A DNA stretch of 64,000 nucleotides, taken from contig OZ024831.1 in the NCBI GenBank assembly GCA_964016985.1, forward strand, positions 84,710,136 through 84,774,135, given 5' to 3'. Source of the DNA: Anodontia alba. Taxonomy: Eukaryota; Mollusca; Bivalvia; Lucinida; Lucinidae. Positions 9,230 through 18,813 of this stretch are shown in pieces. The position numbers and the translations under genes were made by a program. The notes under the pieces were generated by a model, which worked only from the letters and a program-made list of their open reading frames with translations, searched no databases and was not told the DNA's origin. The number at the start of each line of letters is the position of its first letter. Position 1 is the first letter of the stretch.

Positions 9230-9570
9230 TTTATAAGTTCGCTATGAAAATATATGTTGTAGGTACCAGTTAGAAGCTCCTCAATGAGATGCTTCTTCTA
9301 TTGAATGCCTACAAAATCTTTTATTAACCCTAGTCCTGCTGAACTCGGAATAACCTTGTCTTGACAAACAGTGTAGATCCAGATCAGTTGGCTTCTGAAG
9401 AGAAGCCAACTGATCTGGATCTGCACTGTTTGCCATTAAGTATGCGAATTTATATCAACAATCTAGATCAAGTAATCTGATAGGCTGAAAATTAGAAGTG
9501 GGTTGGCATCTAAATTTATTCAGCAGGAAAAGGGTTAAGAACTGGAGAAAAGTATCCCAGCATTATCATA
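9230..9570. mobile_element. Hairpin MITE family C, copy 3, split by a piggyBac-like MITE
   Basis: Left part (9238-9320) holds the ATATGTTGTAGGTACCAGTTAG hairpin and its partner GAATGCCTACAAAATC. After the insertion the host resumes with GAACTGGAGAAAAGTATCCC, comparable to the inverted TTTTCTCCAGTTTTC of copy 2. Outer limits are approximate. Confidence 0.5.
9328..9534. mobile_element. piggyBac-like MITE, copy 4
   Basis: TTAA at 9324-9327 and 9535-9538; ends CCCTAGTCCTGCTGAAC and CAGCAGGAAAAGGG. Core hairpin 9362-9432: AACAGTGTAGATCCAGATCA and complement around GGCTTCTGAAGAGAAGCC, one of the best preserved in the family. Confidence 0.8.
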
Positions 9571-9584
9571 AAAACACTGTACAT

Positions 9585-9795
9585 GTATTTACCCTTAGTA
9601 TTGGGACACACCAAATCATTTGCATACTTGTCTAAAATTTGAACAAGTCCATTGGCTACCCGTTGATGTGATTTAAAACTGCTGGATGTGTGGTAGACAG
9701 TATAGACTCTGATCAGATGCTGTTATTCTGCAGCATCTGATCTGCATCTACAGTTTGTGTAGGCCTCCCTGTCACTATACTTAGGGTTGTTATGA
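9585..9795. mobile_element. MITE family E, copy 2
   Basis: Left end TGTATTTACCCTTAGTATTGG, right end ACTATACTTAGGGTTGTTATG (degraded). Inside are TTTGAACAAGTCC, AAAACTGCTGGATG and the D-type hairpin 9688-9758 (GATCAGATGCTG facing CAGCATCTGATC). Confidence 0.6.
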
Positions 9796-10007
9796 TACTC
9801 CTTCACAAGTCCTGTGGCATTGCTTTCACAGCAGCTTTAAGAGACAGCAGCTAGTTACATGTATATCCTTTTGGTCTCCTGTGTTTATGTTTATTTGCAC
9901 ATAAAACATTCCATTTGGATAAGAACCAGGAAATTCAACAAGTAACATTTTATGATAGAGTCCCTATTTCACAGTACATTAATTTCTAACAGCACAGAAA
10001 TATTTAC

Positions 10008-10176
10008 AGTATTCACCCTAGGTATTGGGACAGATGGAATGCAGCTTCTAATCAGGGTCAACATTTATCACCCACCCAGCAGTTTTTAGACATAAACAAG
10101 TAGTCGAATGGACTTGTTCAGAATTTTGGAAAAGTGAGGTAAGGAGTCAGTGTCCCAGTATTTAGGGTAAATATGG
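10008..10176. mobile_element. MITE family E, copy 3, inverted and shortened
   Basis: Ends CAGTATTCACCCTAGGTATT and AGTATTTAGGGTAAATATGG, followed by TA. GGACTTGTTCAGAATTTTGG and CAGCAGTTTTTAGACA are the complements of motifs in copies 1 and 2, so it lies in the opposite orientation. The left arm of the D-type hairpin is lost. Confidence 0.6.
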
Positions 10177-10282
10177 TAGACACATTTTTGCTTGACCCAA
10201 CTCAGACAATGTTGACTCTTCCATAGCATCAGATAAGAGGGAGATCTTATGTTTTCCTTTAGAAATAAAAAAAACATCAATA

Positions 10283-10610
10283 CAGTCGACTCGTTATCAC
10301 GACTTCGCTTATCTGGAATAACTGTTTATCTCGAAGTGAAAATCTGATCCATGTTTTTACGTGGAAATCTAACAACGGGTAACAAAATATTGTGGAAAAG
10401 AGGAGAAATTTCTCCTAAGGAGCAATTTCTCCTCTTTTCCACAATATTTTCAATATATCTCTAACTTAAGGAGTCAAATTACATATTCATTTGTGAATAT
10501 CATCGTTCGATTTATTTTTTTCCTCAATTCTGCAAATCTGATATGTCGAGGTACAGATATCTCGAAGTATTTCAGAGTCCCTTGGACTTTGAGATAACGA
10601 GAATCCACTG
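10283..10610. mobile_element. pogo/Tigger-like MITE, copy 1
   Basis: Starts CAGTCGACTCGTTATCAC and ends GAGATAACGAGAATCCACTG, flanked by TA (10281-10282, 10611-10612). CAGT-start termini with CTCGTTATC and TA duplication are known for the Tc1/mariner pogo/Tigger group. Its centre (10388-10450) is a palindrome around AGAGGAGAAATTTCTCC. Related copies: 18814, 22489, 38139. Confidence 0.75.
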
Positions 10611-10612
10611 TA

Positions 10613-11205
10613 CTTTATTTGTTGAAAAAAACGCCTTATCTGCAGCTGTGCTCTACTGTTTCAATGGTTGAAAGTTAACTATTTCAATGGTTGAAAGTTT
10701 TCAAATTTATGGCAAACTATCATCAGTCTGCATGATCTTTTTTCATTCTAACTAAAGGTCAGTCAGCCAATTCTTTTGTCTTTTAATTAAAGTAAAAGAA
10801 AGATATGAATATAAGACTCTATCTGTGTGCACTTATAAATAACTTGTCAGAATTAGCAGTGATGACCAGTTTATTTAGTTGTATGTATTGTACAAATGAT
10901 GCCTGTAAATATAACATTCATTTTTTATGGTGTAAATAGGGTTATTTGATGATATTTATATTAATGGGGTCATGCATGGGAAAAAGCAACGAGTTGGCAT
11001 GTTTTACAGTGGTAGAATCTTACTAACATGGTGATCTCTGCACAGTCTTGTCATGGTTTTCATTCTTTACCAACATGATGCTTAACACAGGATGCTTATC
11101 TAACAATAAAAATATATTTGCAAGTGTTTTCCTTTAATTTCTGCATGAAAAGTGTGTTGTGACTGCTCGTTAGAATCTTATAGCTACAGTTAAGTCATTT
11201 TTTAT
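10613..11205. other. AT-rich spacer, nothing recognised
   Basis: Contains a short direct duplication (TTTCAATGGTTGAAAGTT at about 10659 and 10683). No coding or transposon ends seen. Confidence 0.4.
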
Positions 11206-11372
11206 AAGTGGAATAGTATTGATATTTTTCTTATTTCTTCATAAAAGTATATGTTATGGGTACTCATTAGATGCTCCTCACTAAGGTGCTTCTAATGAGT
11301 ACCATCAGCATATATTTTCATGGTGAAATAAGAAAAATGTTATATCTGTATAGCTTCTTTCCTGGAGCTATG
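11206..11372. mobile_element. Hairpin MITE family C, copy 4
   Basis: Centre 11243-11328: TATATGTTATGGGTACTCAT and complement around TGCTCCTCACTAAGGTGCT; flanks ATTTTTCTTATTTC and GAAATAAGAAAAAT are also complementary. Outer ends are unclear. Confidence 0.55.
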
Positions 11373-11384
11373 CATGATTCTTTT

Positions 11385-11385
<1 letters not shown>

Positions 11386-11442
<57 letters not shown>
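11386..11442. repeat. (AC)n microsatellite
   Basis: About 28 uninterrupted AC units (57 bp). It generates artificial Thr-His and Cys-Val frames on the two strands. Confidence 0.95.
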
Positions 11443-11443
<1 letters not shown>

Positions 11444-11456
11444 TGGAAATGAAGTA

Positions 11457-11660
11457 CACCACAACCTCTTTATAACACAGTTTTGTATATAACACGGTTC
11501 AAAGATGAATCCAAAAATGTATAGATTATATTGAAAAATGACCATAAATGGTCATTTTTCAATATAATCTATACATTTTTGTTTGGATATAATACGGTTG
11601 TTTAACTAACACGGTTTATGCTATGGACCCCAACAATAGTGTTATAAAGAGGTTGTGGTG
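11457..11660. mobile_element. TA-flanked MITE with CACCACAACCTC ends
   Basis: Perfect 22-bp inverted ends beginning CACCACAACCTCTTTATAAC, TA at 11455-11456 and 11661-11662. Centre 11519-11576 is a perfect palindrome (arms GTATAGATTATATTGAAAAA). Repeats of TATAACACGGTT occur inside both arms. 204 bp, Tc1/mariner type by its TA flanks. Confidence 0.8.
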
Positions 11661-11953
11661 TAACATTTTTATTTGCGTAACAATCTTAACTTTATCCTAG
11701 AAAATTTAAACAGATTATCCACATCAAACAAAAATAAACCCCAAACTTATCTGTTTGCTAATGCTCTTGTACCTTTTTCCCATACTGTGACCCAGTTTGG
11801 GTATAATGACTTTCTTGTTTCAGGTATTGAAATCGAATACCAGTAATTTGTAGATGATAGTGTATTGAAATTCAAAATGTTGTTTAATGAGTAGTTGTTT
11901 GAATCATAATTTGGGAAAGGATCTGTATCTAGTTTGTCAAATGTGTAAACTTA

Positions 11954-12482
11954 CCATGATAATCCTAAATATTGGGACAGACAGTCCAGAGCAAATAGTG
12001 TAGGCCCAGATCAGATGCCATAGATTGCTGCATCTGATCAGGATCTACACTTTTTGGCTGGCCTCGGTGGCTCATTTGGATGCACCATCCGACTAGAGAC
12101 CAGGATGTCGTGGGTTCAATCCCCGCCGAGGTCGGCAACATTCTTTCGTGGATTGATCATGAAATATTTTCTATGGTCATTCTCTCCCTTCCGCTGATTC
12201 AAGAAGGGCAGTTGTCAGTTTCTGGCGAAAGAATGTGCACAATACTGGTTAACCGCTTAGAGGACTAAGCCTGCCCAGTAAACGTGTGGTTAGGTAAACT
12301 GACCGCGCTCGACATGACCCCATTGGGTTGACTGGGCCGTAAAACCTCAACACAAACAAACACTTTTTGGCACTCATCTAGCAGTTTTTAGACACATCAG
12401 AAGGTAGTAAAATTGACTTGTTAAAATTTTAGAACAAGTATGGTAAGAATTTCAGGCACCCCAATATTAAGGGTAAGTATGG
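11954..12482. mobile_element. MITE family E, copy 4, split by SINE-A
   Basis: TA flanks (11952-11953, 12483-12484). Left end CCATGATAATCCTAAATATT, right end CCCCAATATTAAGGGTAAGT. D-type hairpin 11992-12056; the SINE lies directly behind it. The remainder (AGCAGTTTTTAGACACATC, AATTGACTTGTTAAAATTTT) matches copy 3. Without the SINE it is about 215 bp. Confidence 0.65.
12059..12359 (+). mobile_element. SINE-A, full tRNA-derived copy with 12-bp target duplication
   Basis: The direct repeat ACACTTTTTGGC (12047-12058, 12360-12371) fixes the ends. The head is tRNA-like: A box TGGCTCATTTGG and B box GGGTTCAATCCC, an internal RNA polymerase III promoter. A central part (CTGATTCAAGAAGGGCAG, TTTCTGGCGAAAGAATG, GGTTAACCGCTTAGAGGAC) follows, then the tail GGGTTGACTGGGCCGTAAAA and ACAAACAAA. 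301 bp. The 62-codon frame across it is not a gene. Confidence 0.85.
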
Positions 12483-12488
12483 TATTTT

Positions 12489-12843
12489 CCGTATTTGACC
12501 TAATTACTATACAGTGCGCTCAGATTTTTCAAAATTAGTGAACAAAATTGTAGTAGAATATCCACCTAATAAGGGCACTCTTTAAAGAAAGATCAGCAAT
12601 GGACTTCATGAGGAGCGTATTTAATGATGTTGATGCAATATTATTTTCTGATTTTCATTATAAAAGCATATGTTGTGGGTACTCATTTGAATTGCCTCGA
12701 CCTGTCGAGGCAATTCAAATGAGTTACCACAACATATGTTTTTTATAAAGAGGTAGATGAAAGTACATTGGCTGTAATCTTATGACTGCAAAATTGCTTA
12801 ACTGTGTCTATAAAAGCATGCATGGTTATTAGGTCAAATACGG
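12489..12843. mobile_element. Hairpin MITE family A, copy 2
   Basis: Ends CCGTATTTGACCTAATTA and the approximate complement ATTAGGTCAAATACGG. TATTTT stands on both sides (12483-12488, 12844-12849), longer than the TA seen at copy 1. Centre 12662-12745 is the ATATGTTGTGGGTACTCATT palindrome. It starts a few bases after family E copy 4 ends. Confidence 0.75.
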
Positions 12844-12849
12844 TATTTT

Positions 12850-13690
12850 CTGTCAGCAAGATGGTACTCTTGGCAGACAGCACAGATGAGCAGGCTGGGC
12901 TTGGTCTTTGTTGCAAGCAAATCTGAAATAAAAAACATATTCACTTGATATGTTTGGTAGATTTGTGGCCATTCTTTTACAAAGGAAGGTAATTTTTGTG
13001 ACTTCCTCTGTGTGTTCCTATACATCAGTCCCCAGTGGAAATGGGTTTTACATGATGGAAAGAATTTGCTCCCAGGGGGAGCAAATTCTTACCTTTTAGA
13101 GTAGACCCCTTTTGAGAAGGGGACAGAATCACTTTAGACAGAGTTACCATCCCTGACAGTATAGCCATTCCCCCTCAGCCTCATTGCTGGTTTATTTATT
13201 TAGATTGTCAGTCCTTTCTTGTCCGTCAGATTGTGTTTTTTTATTTGAGGGGTTTCTAATGAATCCTTACAAATTGTGTGGAGAAAAATAGAAGAAAAAA
13301 AAATCAGTACTTTTGGCTGAGAAAAAAAAAAAAAAGTACCCTATCTGGAGTTTTGACAGGGGTCTCCAGGAAGGTAGTTTATTTCCCCACCCATAAATGA
13401 TGTACAGTATATAGTAACTGATATGTGTTTGTCATAATTTGAATATTTGTATAATGAGGGAAACAAATTTAATATTATTTTTGCCAAATATAATTTACAG
13501 ACCCAATTCCATCAAAATTTCTTAGCTGGCATTTTCTTTAAAATAAAAGCTGTTTTCTCTATAGTTTAGCTGATGAAAAAAAGGATAAAAGCTGAACTGT
13601 GTGCAAAATTTACCTAAGAAATAAGACAACTCTGGAAATAGATTGTAAAAGGATAGACCATTTAGAACAGTGTCATACTTACAAAAACTA
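12850..13690. other. Spacer with one short hairpin and A-rich tracts
   Basis: 13069-13095 is a hairpin (GAATTTGCTCCC / GGGAGCAAATTC), followed by CTTTTAGAGTAGACCCCTTT and GAGTTACCATCCC. This is related to 20440-20515, so it is part of a repeat also found there. A-runs occur at about 13294 and 13322. No coding evidence. Confidence 0.45.
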
Positions 13691-13921
13691 GGCCCCGAGG
13701 TTATAAAACTTTTTTCATGCTCAACTCAACTGAGGATGAAATTTGTCCTACTAATTACTGATAATTGCAAATTCTTTCTTGCTAAACATAGCTGAGCGTG
13801 AAAATTTCTTTGCTAATAAATATGAAAATGCCAACTATTGTTGGTGTTTTCATATTTATTAGCAGAAAAAATTTCATGCTCAGCTGAGTTGAGCATGAAA
13901 AAGTTTTATAACCTCAAGGCC
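13691..13921. mobile_element. Foldback MITE with GAGGTTATAAAAC ends
   Basis: Long inverted arms GAGGTTATAAAACTTTTTTC and complement, continuing as CATGCTCAACTCAACTGAG. Inner palindrome 13805-13866 with arms GCTAATAAATATGAAAA. The AGCTGAGCGTGAAAATTTC block repeats the arm internally. 231 bp, no clear target duplication. Confidence 0.75.
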
Positions 13922-14110
13922 TGAAACCTTTGCATCTGTCTGCCTAGGAATAATTAGGATAATAGTCAAGCATCCAATTGCAATTTCTGAGTCCACAGAA
14001 TCAGAACTTTGTTTTAATGAAACTGTAAACCAGCAATCGGTGATGGTCTTGGTCAGACTGTTTGAATTTGCAGACTCTCACTGTCTGCATGGGAAGTTTT
14101 GTAGTCTTAA

Positions 14111-14301
14111 CCCTTGTCCTGCTGAAGAAAAAGAGGCGACTCCCATTTCTAATTTTCAGCCAATCAGATTACTTGATCCAGGTTGTTGATTCAAATTAGC
14201 ATACTTAATGACAAACAGTGCAGATCCAAATCAGAAGCCAACTGATCTGGATCTACACAGTTTGCAAAGACAGGGTATATCCCGGTTCAGCAGGACCAGG
14301 G
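14111..14301. mobile_element. piggyBac-like MITE, copy 5
   Basis: TTAA at 14107-14110 and 14302-14305; ends CCCTTGTCCTGCTGAAG and GTTCAGCAGGACCAGGG. The core hairpin 14213-14270 is shortened: the inner GGCTTCTTC arm is missing, leaving AGAAGCCAACTGATC on one side. Confidence 0.8.
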
Positions 14302-14548
14302 TTAACACAGGCTCATTTAAATTTTCTTCTTTTTTTTAATAGCAATGATAAAACACAAAACAGGTTTTAAAGTAAGAACATAGCAAAGAAATGTTGATGG
14401 AATAGGAATCTTGTTTTATTTTTCTTAATTGTTAGAGAGATTGAACATGACACTTACTTAAAATCACTCTCAGTGATACTTCCAGTGGTTGTAACTTTTG
14501 ATATCCTATACTGTAAACTTAATTCAGTTCACCTGTCGGTGTCATACT

Positions 14549-14737
14549 GTATTTACCCTAAATATTGGAACATCTTATCTCCTTACCTTACTTGTTCTAA
14601 AATTTGAACAAGTCAGTTTGACAGCCTGTCATGTCAAAAGACTGCTGGAGGAGTGGCAAAATGTGGCACCTGATCCAGGTCTACACTGTTTGCTCAGTAA
14701 TGTCTGTCCTGGTAATTAGGGTTATTCTGGTACACAG
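14549..14737. mobile_element. MITE family E, copy 5
   Basis: Left end TGTATTTACCCTAAATATTG (best match to consensus), right end GGTAATTAGGGTTATTCTGG degraded. Contains TTTGAACAAGTC, GACTGCTGGAGGAGTGGCAA and a hairpin that has lost most of its left arm. Confidence 0.6.
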
Positions 14738-14934
14738 GAAAATCATGTTTTGGGAGTTGTTTTGGTATAGAAGACTTTACCGGTTAATTCTACAGTAAGC
14801 TAACATCTCCATTGGGTGGAGGACAAGGGAAATGAGCTATTTAGGATTATGTGAACAGCAAAGACCCAGATCAGCCCGTCCATTTGTACATTCTGGTGGG
14901 TTTTAATCATAGCTCAAGGTAAGACAGGGTTTTC

Positions 14935-15345
14935 AATAATAATAAAAAAAAGACAATGTTGATCTTTTTCTTGGTTCTCCACTCCTAAGAGGGGGTGGTT
15001 GGGTGGTGCAAAAGTGTTATGTATCTTGCGTCACCTGGGCGTCCAACTGATAGGCATACAGTTGGGCAAAGCCTGCTATCCTTGTAGCATGTAAGGGTAG
15101 AGGGGGGATGTTTTTATTCATTCTGTTTCACTTTCATTCCTGCTCCATTTTCTTCCCTATTCCTCTCATCTCTGCTATTTCTTCTATTCTTTTCTCCCTT
15201 TCTCTGGGAGATGACACAAAATGACCCACAAGGATTGACGTGTCGTTAAACCGCAACACAATTTAAATGTCCACTCCTAAGAACACTTCTAATTAGTACC
15301 AACAGCATATGCTATAAGAAAAAAAGCTTTTAAGTGGATATCCAG
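14935..15345. mobile_element. Hairpin MITE family C, copy 5, split by SINE-B
   Basis: Left remnant TTTTTCTTGGTTCTCCA, right remnant ACTTCTAATTAGTACCAACAG and ATAAGAAAAAAAGC give the usual family C arm, separated by the SINE at 14991-15269. Much of the left hairpin arm is missing. Confidence 0.5.
14991..15269 (+). mobile_element. SINE-B, full copy with 13-bp target duplication
   Basis: The perfect direct repeat TCCACTCCTAAGA (14978-14990, 15270-15282) fixes the ends. Head GGGGGTGGTTGGGTGGTGC, middle TTGGGCAAAGCCTGCTATCC, CT-rich block 15120-15200, tail ATGACCCACAAGGATTGACG then TTAAACCGCAACACAATTTAA. 279 bp. This is the cleanest copy of the family outside the 5.3-kb array. Confidence 0.85.
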
Positions 15346-15669
15346 CTTACCTAGAGCTATTGATTTATTGGATGACAGCAAAAGCCCTGATCAAACAGGA
15401 GATGGACTGGCTGGTCTGTATCTTCACTGCATCTGATCCTAATCCTTTTCTCAAGGCTTAGTTTATATGGGAAATTTAACTTTCGTACTTTCACCAAGAA
15501 GACTCCATGTGAACTTTTGTTGATATTATGTTAAGTTTCATTTCATTTGTTTCTTTATGTTGTATTGAGCCTGTAAAGGGAAACCTGTCATTGTGAGTGT
15601 AAAGATTCATGAACATAAATCTGCTGGTCACATATGGGCTGTGCCGTGTGAAAATGTGTCTGAGCATAT
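15346..15669. other. Spacer, nothing recognised
   Basis: Contains weak CCTGATCAAACAG and GGCTGGTCTG motifs of the D type. No ORF of interest. Confidence 0.35.
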
Positions 15670-15735
15670 GTGGACAGTGAAGGCCCTGATGAGCCTGCGC
15701 ATCGGCGCAGGCTCATCAGGGCCTACACTGTCCAC
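15670..15735. repeat. Nearly perfect 66-bp palindrome, D-type hairpin
   Basis: Arms GTGGACAGTGAAGGCCCTGA and complement, stem continuing TGAGCCTGCGC with loop ATCG. Base-pairing is almost complete, so this is either young or maintained. No terminal inverted repeats of the E or piggyBac-like families are visible around it. Confidence 0.75.
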
Positions 15736-15769
15736 TTATAGACTCATTTGGTACTTTAGAACAAAGTAT

Positions 15770-15911
15770 CTTTCTGGCGAAAGAATGTGCTCAATACTGG
15801 TTAACCACTTAGAGGACTAAACCTGCCCAGTAAACGTATGGTTAGGTAAACTGACAGTGCTCGACATGACCCCTTTGGGTTGACTGGGCCATAAAACCTC
15901 AACACAAACAT
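15770..15911 (+). mobile_element. SINE-A, 5'-truncated copy
   Basis: Starts inside the central domain at CTTTCTGGCGAAAGAATGTG and runs to the tail GGCCATAAAACCTCAACAC. AAAGTAT flanks it (15763-15769, 15912-15918). 5' truncation with a short duplication is the usual product of incomplete reverse transcription. The A and B boxes are absent. Confidence 0.7.
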
Positions 15912-16073
15912 AAAGTATAGCAAAGTTTCTGATCAGACTATTTATCTCTGCTGGCTGATCTGCATTAACCCAGAAGACACCTTTTCTTATGTCATGGTTC
16001 TTATACCTTTTTTCTAGAGCTGACATACATCAAAAGACTGTAAAGTTTGATTGTTCTGCTTTAGCTATAAGGT

Positions 16074-16354
16074 CATTACGTTGACACGCCTATTCAAATA
16101 TACTGAAAATTTTACCACCCAAAAATGAAAATTTTCAGATAAAAAATTCTATTTTGTTTTCATATTTTTGCTCAAAACATAGATTGTGGGTACTCGTTAG
16201 AACCGCCTCAATGAGGCAGTTCTGATGAGTACCCACAATCTATGTTTTTGAGCAGAAATAAGAAAAATTATGTATACCTCTGTAAACCCCAGTTTTACTA
16301 TATAAAAGTGGGGTTTAAGGGGGTCAAAATTATATAGGTATGTTTTTCGTGATG
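16074..16354. mobile_element. Hairpin MITE family B, copy 1
   Basis: Ends CATTACGTTGACACGCCTAT and the approximate complement of CATCACGAAAAACATACCTA. Centre 16175-16253: ACATAGATTGTGGGTACTCG and complement around CCGCCTCAATGAGGC. Right third AAGTGGGGTTTAAGGGGGTC. Other copies: 19677, 25870 (minus), 39504, and a fragment at 235. Confidence 0.7.
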
Positions 16355-17105
16355 AGATGCAAATGAATATGAAACTTCCTTCAGCTGTAGGTGTTTGTCC
16401 CATATGTACCCTAACTATTTACATTATGTTTACACACATATGTGAAATGCATACTCCTTAGCCATAGCTCAAGGTTTTCTTTTTCAACAATGATCACATT
16501 TTTCTTGTTTCTCCATAAAACTATTAAGAGTACTCATACATAGGAAGTGCCTCTGTCAGTACAGTTGTATACCCTTGCATACACCAGTTTTCACTATATA
16601 GTATTAGGGAATAAAGGGGAATACACATTGGTCTTTGGGCATATGAGCCTGGACAGCAAAGGCCCAGATTTAGCCAACCTTTTGGGACACATTGATATGA
16701 TTGACAATTTTTTTGTTCTGATTTAGGGTATGTATGGTAACGATTTATGCTGTCTGAATAATTAAGATAACTGGTAGTTATGTTAAAGGTATACAGAGCG
16801 ATTTGATATATGTATATTTCTTTAAGCTGATAGCAGCATATCTTTAGGTGAAACCAGATTTATCTTAAGCGCACAATTTAGTTAAAATGCTGTTATTCTT
16901 TACACCCATAATGACTGGTTATGTTTGTGTTTTATTTCTTTTATGTCATTAGTGCATCTAGTTATTATTTTATTTCCTGTTATAATATTTTAACCTTATT
17001 GCTCAAGACATAACCTTTTCATCCCTGAGTTTCTAAAATGGACTCTTCCCTGTTTGAATTTGAACCAAATATGAGTGATGATCTAAATTCACAACAGATT
17101 GGCAT
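16355..17105. other. Spacer with fragments of hairpin MITE C
   Basis: About 16497-16610 carries TTTTTCTTGTTTCTCCATAA, AGAGTACTCAT and GAAGTGCCTCTGTCAG, a degraded family C left half. The remainder shows nothing recognisable. Confidence 0.4.
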
Positions 17106-17106
17106 T

Positions 17107-17165
17107 GTAGATCCTGATGAGACGGCTCATTATGAGCCATCTCATCTTGATCTGCACTGTTTGCA
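17107..17165. repeat. D-type hairpin
   Basis: GTAGATCCTGATGAGACGGC faces GCCATCTCATCTTGATCTGC with TCATTATGA between, then ACTGTTTGCAA. It resembles the hairpin at 21147-21200 more than the others. The frame crossing it is not considered a gene. Confidence 0.6.
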
Positions 17166-17342
17166 AAAGTACATTGCAACAACCCTACAACAAGCACAAT
17201 TGGGAATGATTAAAATTGGCTGTTGTGGGGAGGTGACTGTTGTACAGAGATTGAATAGATAGTAAAACTATTTTGGTAAATCAGAAAAAATGGATGTTTT
17301 AGGGAGTTGTCTGTTGTTAAGAGGTGACCATTAGTGAAGTGC

Positions 17343-17410
17343 CACTGTATCAACCCAGATCAGACGTGCAAGACATGGCGTCTGATCAGGGTCAACATTG
17401 TTTGCATTAA
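17343..17410. repeat. D-type hairpin
   Basis: CAACCCAGATCAGACG faces CGTCTGATCAGGGTCAACA, followed by TTGTTTGC. No terminal repeats seen. Confidence 0.6.
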
Positions 17411-17515
17411 GTTCAGAAATTGCTACAAAACATGATAATAATAAAAGCTAATCAGACACTCATGTAGAAAATGGACCAGTCCAAAGAGTTAAGGTTGATG
17501 AGTCCACCCGGCATA

Positions 17516-17600
17516 AATGGGTTAACCCTTTCATCCTGTATACCAAAATAGACAATGTCCCTTTTATGGGACAACAGGCTTAAATGGGTTAAACTCGCTA
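17516..17600. repeat. Short TTAACCC foldback
   Basis: GGGTTAACCCTTTCATCCTG and CAACAGGCTTAAATGGGTTAA are near inverted, with ATGTCCCTTTTATGGGACA as inner hairpin. It looks like a relic of a TTAA-flanked MITE, but is only about 80 bp long. Confidence 0.45.
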
Positions 17601-17666
17601 TATACTCAAGATATATGAGACATGTTGTTACAAAATCTAACTTTCCTCATGTTTCAAACTAGACTT

Positions 17667-17975
17667 GCTGGCCTTGGTGACTCAGTTGGATGCACTGTCC
17701 GACTGGAGACCAGGAGGTCCCCGGTTCAACCCCGCCGAGGTCTGCAACATTCTTTCATGGTGATTGATCATGAAATACTTTCTATGGTCATTCTCTCCCT
17801 TCCACTGATTCATCAAGAAGGGCAGTTGTCAGTTTCTGGCGAAAGAATGTGCACAATACTAATACTGGTTTACTGCTTAGAGGACTAAACCTGCCCAGTA
17901 AACATGTGGTTAGGTAAACTGACCGCACTTGACATGATCCCATTGGGTTTACTGGGCACAAACAAACAAATCAAT
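17667..17975 (+). mobile_element. SINE-A, full copy
   Basis: CTAGACTT flanks it (17659-17666, 17976-17983). A box TGACTCAGTTGG, B box CGGTTCAACCCC, then the same central region as at 12059 and a shortened tail (TTTACTGGGCACAAACAAAC). Small insertions include ATC in TTCATCAAGAAGG and a repeated AATACT. RNA polymerase III promoter boxes are intact enough to recognise. Confidence 0.8.
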
Positions 17976-18009
17976 CTAGACTTACTCAGACTACAAATGC
18001 ATAATGTTT

Positions 18010-18252
18010 CGAGGGTTGAGCGCAAGACTATGGTAACTCAAACATATTTTTGAAACCCTTGTTTAGGGGCAACTTGGACCCCTTTGTAAACAATTCAGAT
18101 TTAGGTGCCATTGCTCATACGAGCAATGGCACCTAAATTTTCATTGTTTACAGAAAGAAATGTTGTAATCTTCATAACGCCTTCATGGTGAGGAGATTAG
18201 GTTTGGGGAAAAACAACTATCTGACTTACGCCAGTCTTGCGCTCAACCCTCG
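18010..18252. mobile_element. MITE with CGAGGGTTGAGCGCAAGACT ends, GTTT flanks
   Basis: Inverted ends CGAGGGTTGAGCGCAAGACT and AGTCTTGCGCTCAACCCTCG. GTTT occurs at 18006-18009 and 18253-18256. Inner hairpin 18096-18140 (TTTAGGTGCCATTGCTC and complement). 243 bp, non-coding. The 4-bp duplication does not settle the superfamily. Confidence 0.75.
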
Positions 18253-18256
18253 GTTT

Positions 18257-18811
18257 GTTCTGTTTGCTGTGATTAAATCTGGACATGGTAGATTTTTAAA
18301 AAAAAGCCAACTGTGCATGGCCTAACTTCACTGCACACACACACAGTCTGGTATGTACATGCTTTTCTGCAGTGTTTGAAGACAGGATCTGTCATAATAA
18401 AGCTCATATTACACAGAATTTGATGCACAGCATGTACAAAAAGGCCCTTCAGGTTTATAAACCCTTGTCATACACCATTTTTTGGGGTGACTGATCTTGG
18501 TCCAGAGTGTTTGATTCTGCATGTCTGACTTAAAAGGGTATTTGGTATCACAGTTTTGCAGCTTTGAATACATTTTGCATGTCAGAATATTCATATATTC
18601 CTCCTATAATACCAGTTTTAAGAGAATGTTGCTTATTACATAGGGGTCTTGAAATCCATCCAGTTACGATATACTCATTGTATTTTACTTACATGTAGCA
18701 TATTTTATTCATTTATCAGTAGCAAGGTGAATCATAGAATTTCAAAAGAGAGCACGCCAGCTTAGATCTGAAAGCATTTGCCTTTCTGTTTGTGAGCTAG
18801 GTTCCCACCAG
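18257..18811. other. Spacer, nothing recognised
   Basis: A short CACACACACA run at about 18334. No MITE ends, no protein-like ORF. Confidence 0.4.
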
Positions 18812-18813
18812 TA

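Noticed and set aside
11271..11545. Frames with long Thr-His or Cys-Val repeats
   Set aside because: Translation of the (AC)n microsatellite.
12059..12140. Authentic tRNA genes at SINE heads (also 3455, 7735, 17667, 35163)
   Set aside because: A and B boxes are present but the cloverleaf stems are poor and each is attached to a SINE body with a target duplication.
15670..15735. microRNA precursor
   Set aside because: The hairpin belongs to a repeat type with many relatives in the window; no conservation or expression data.
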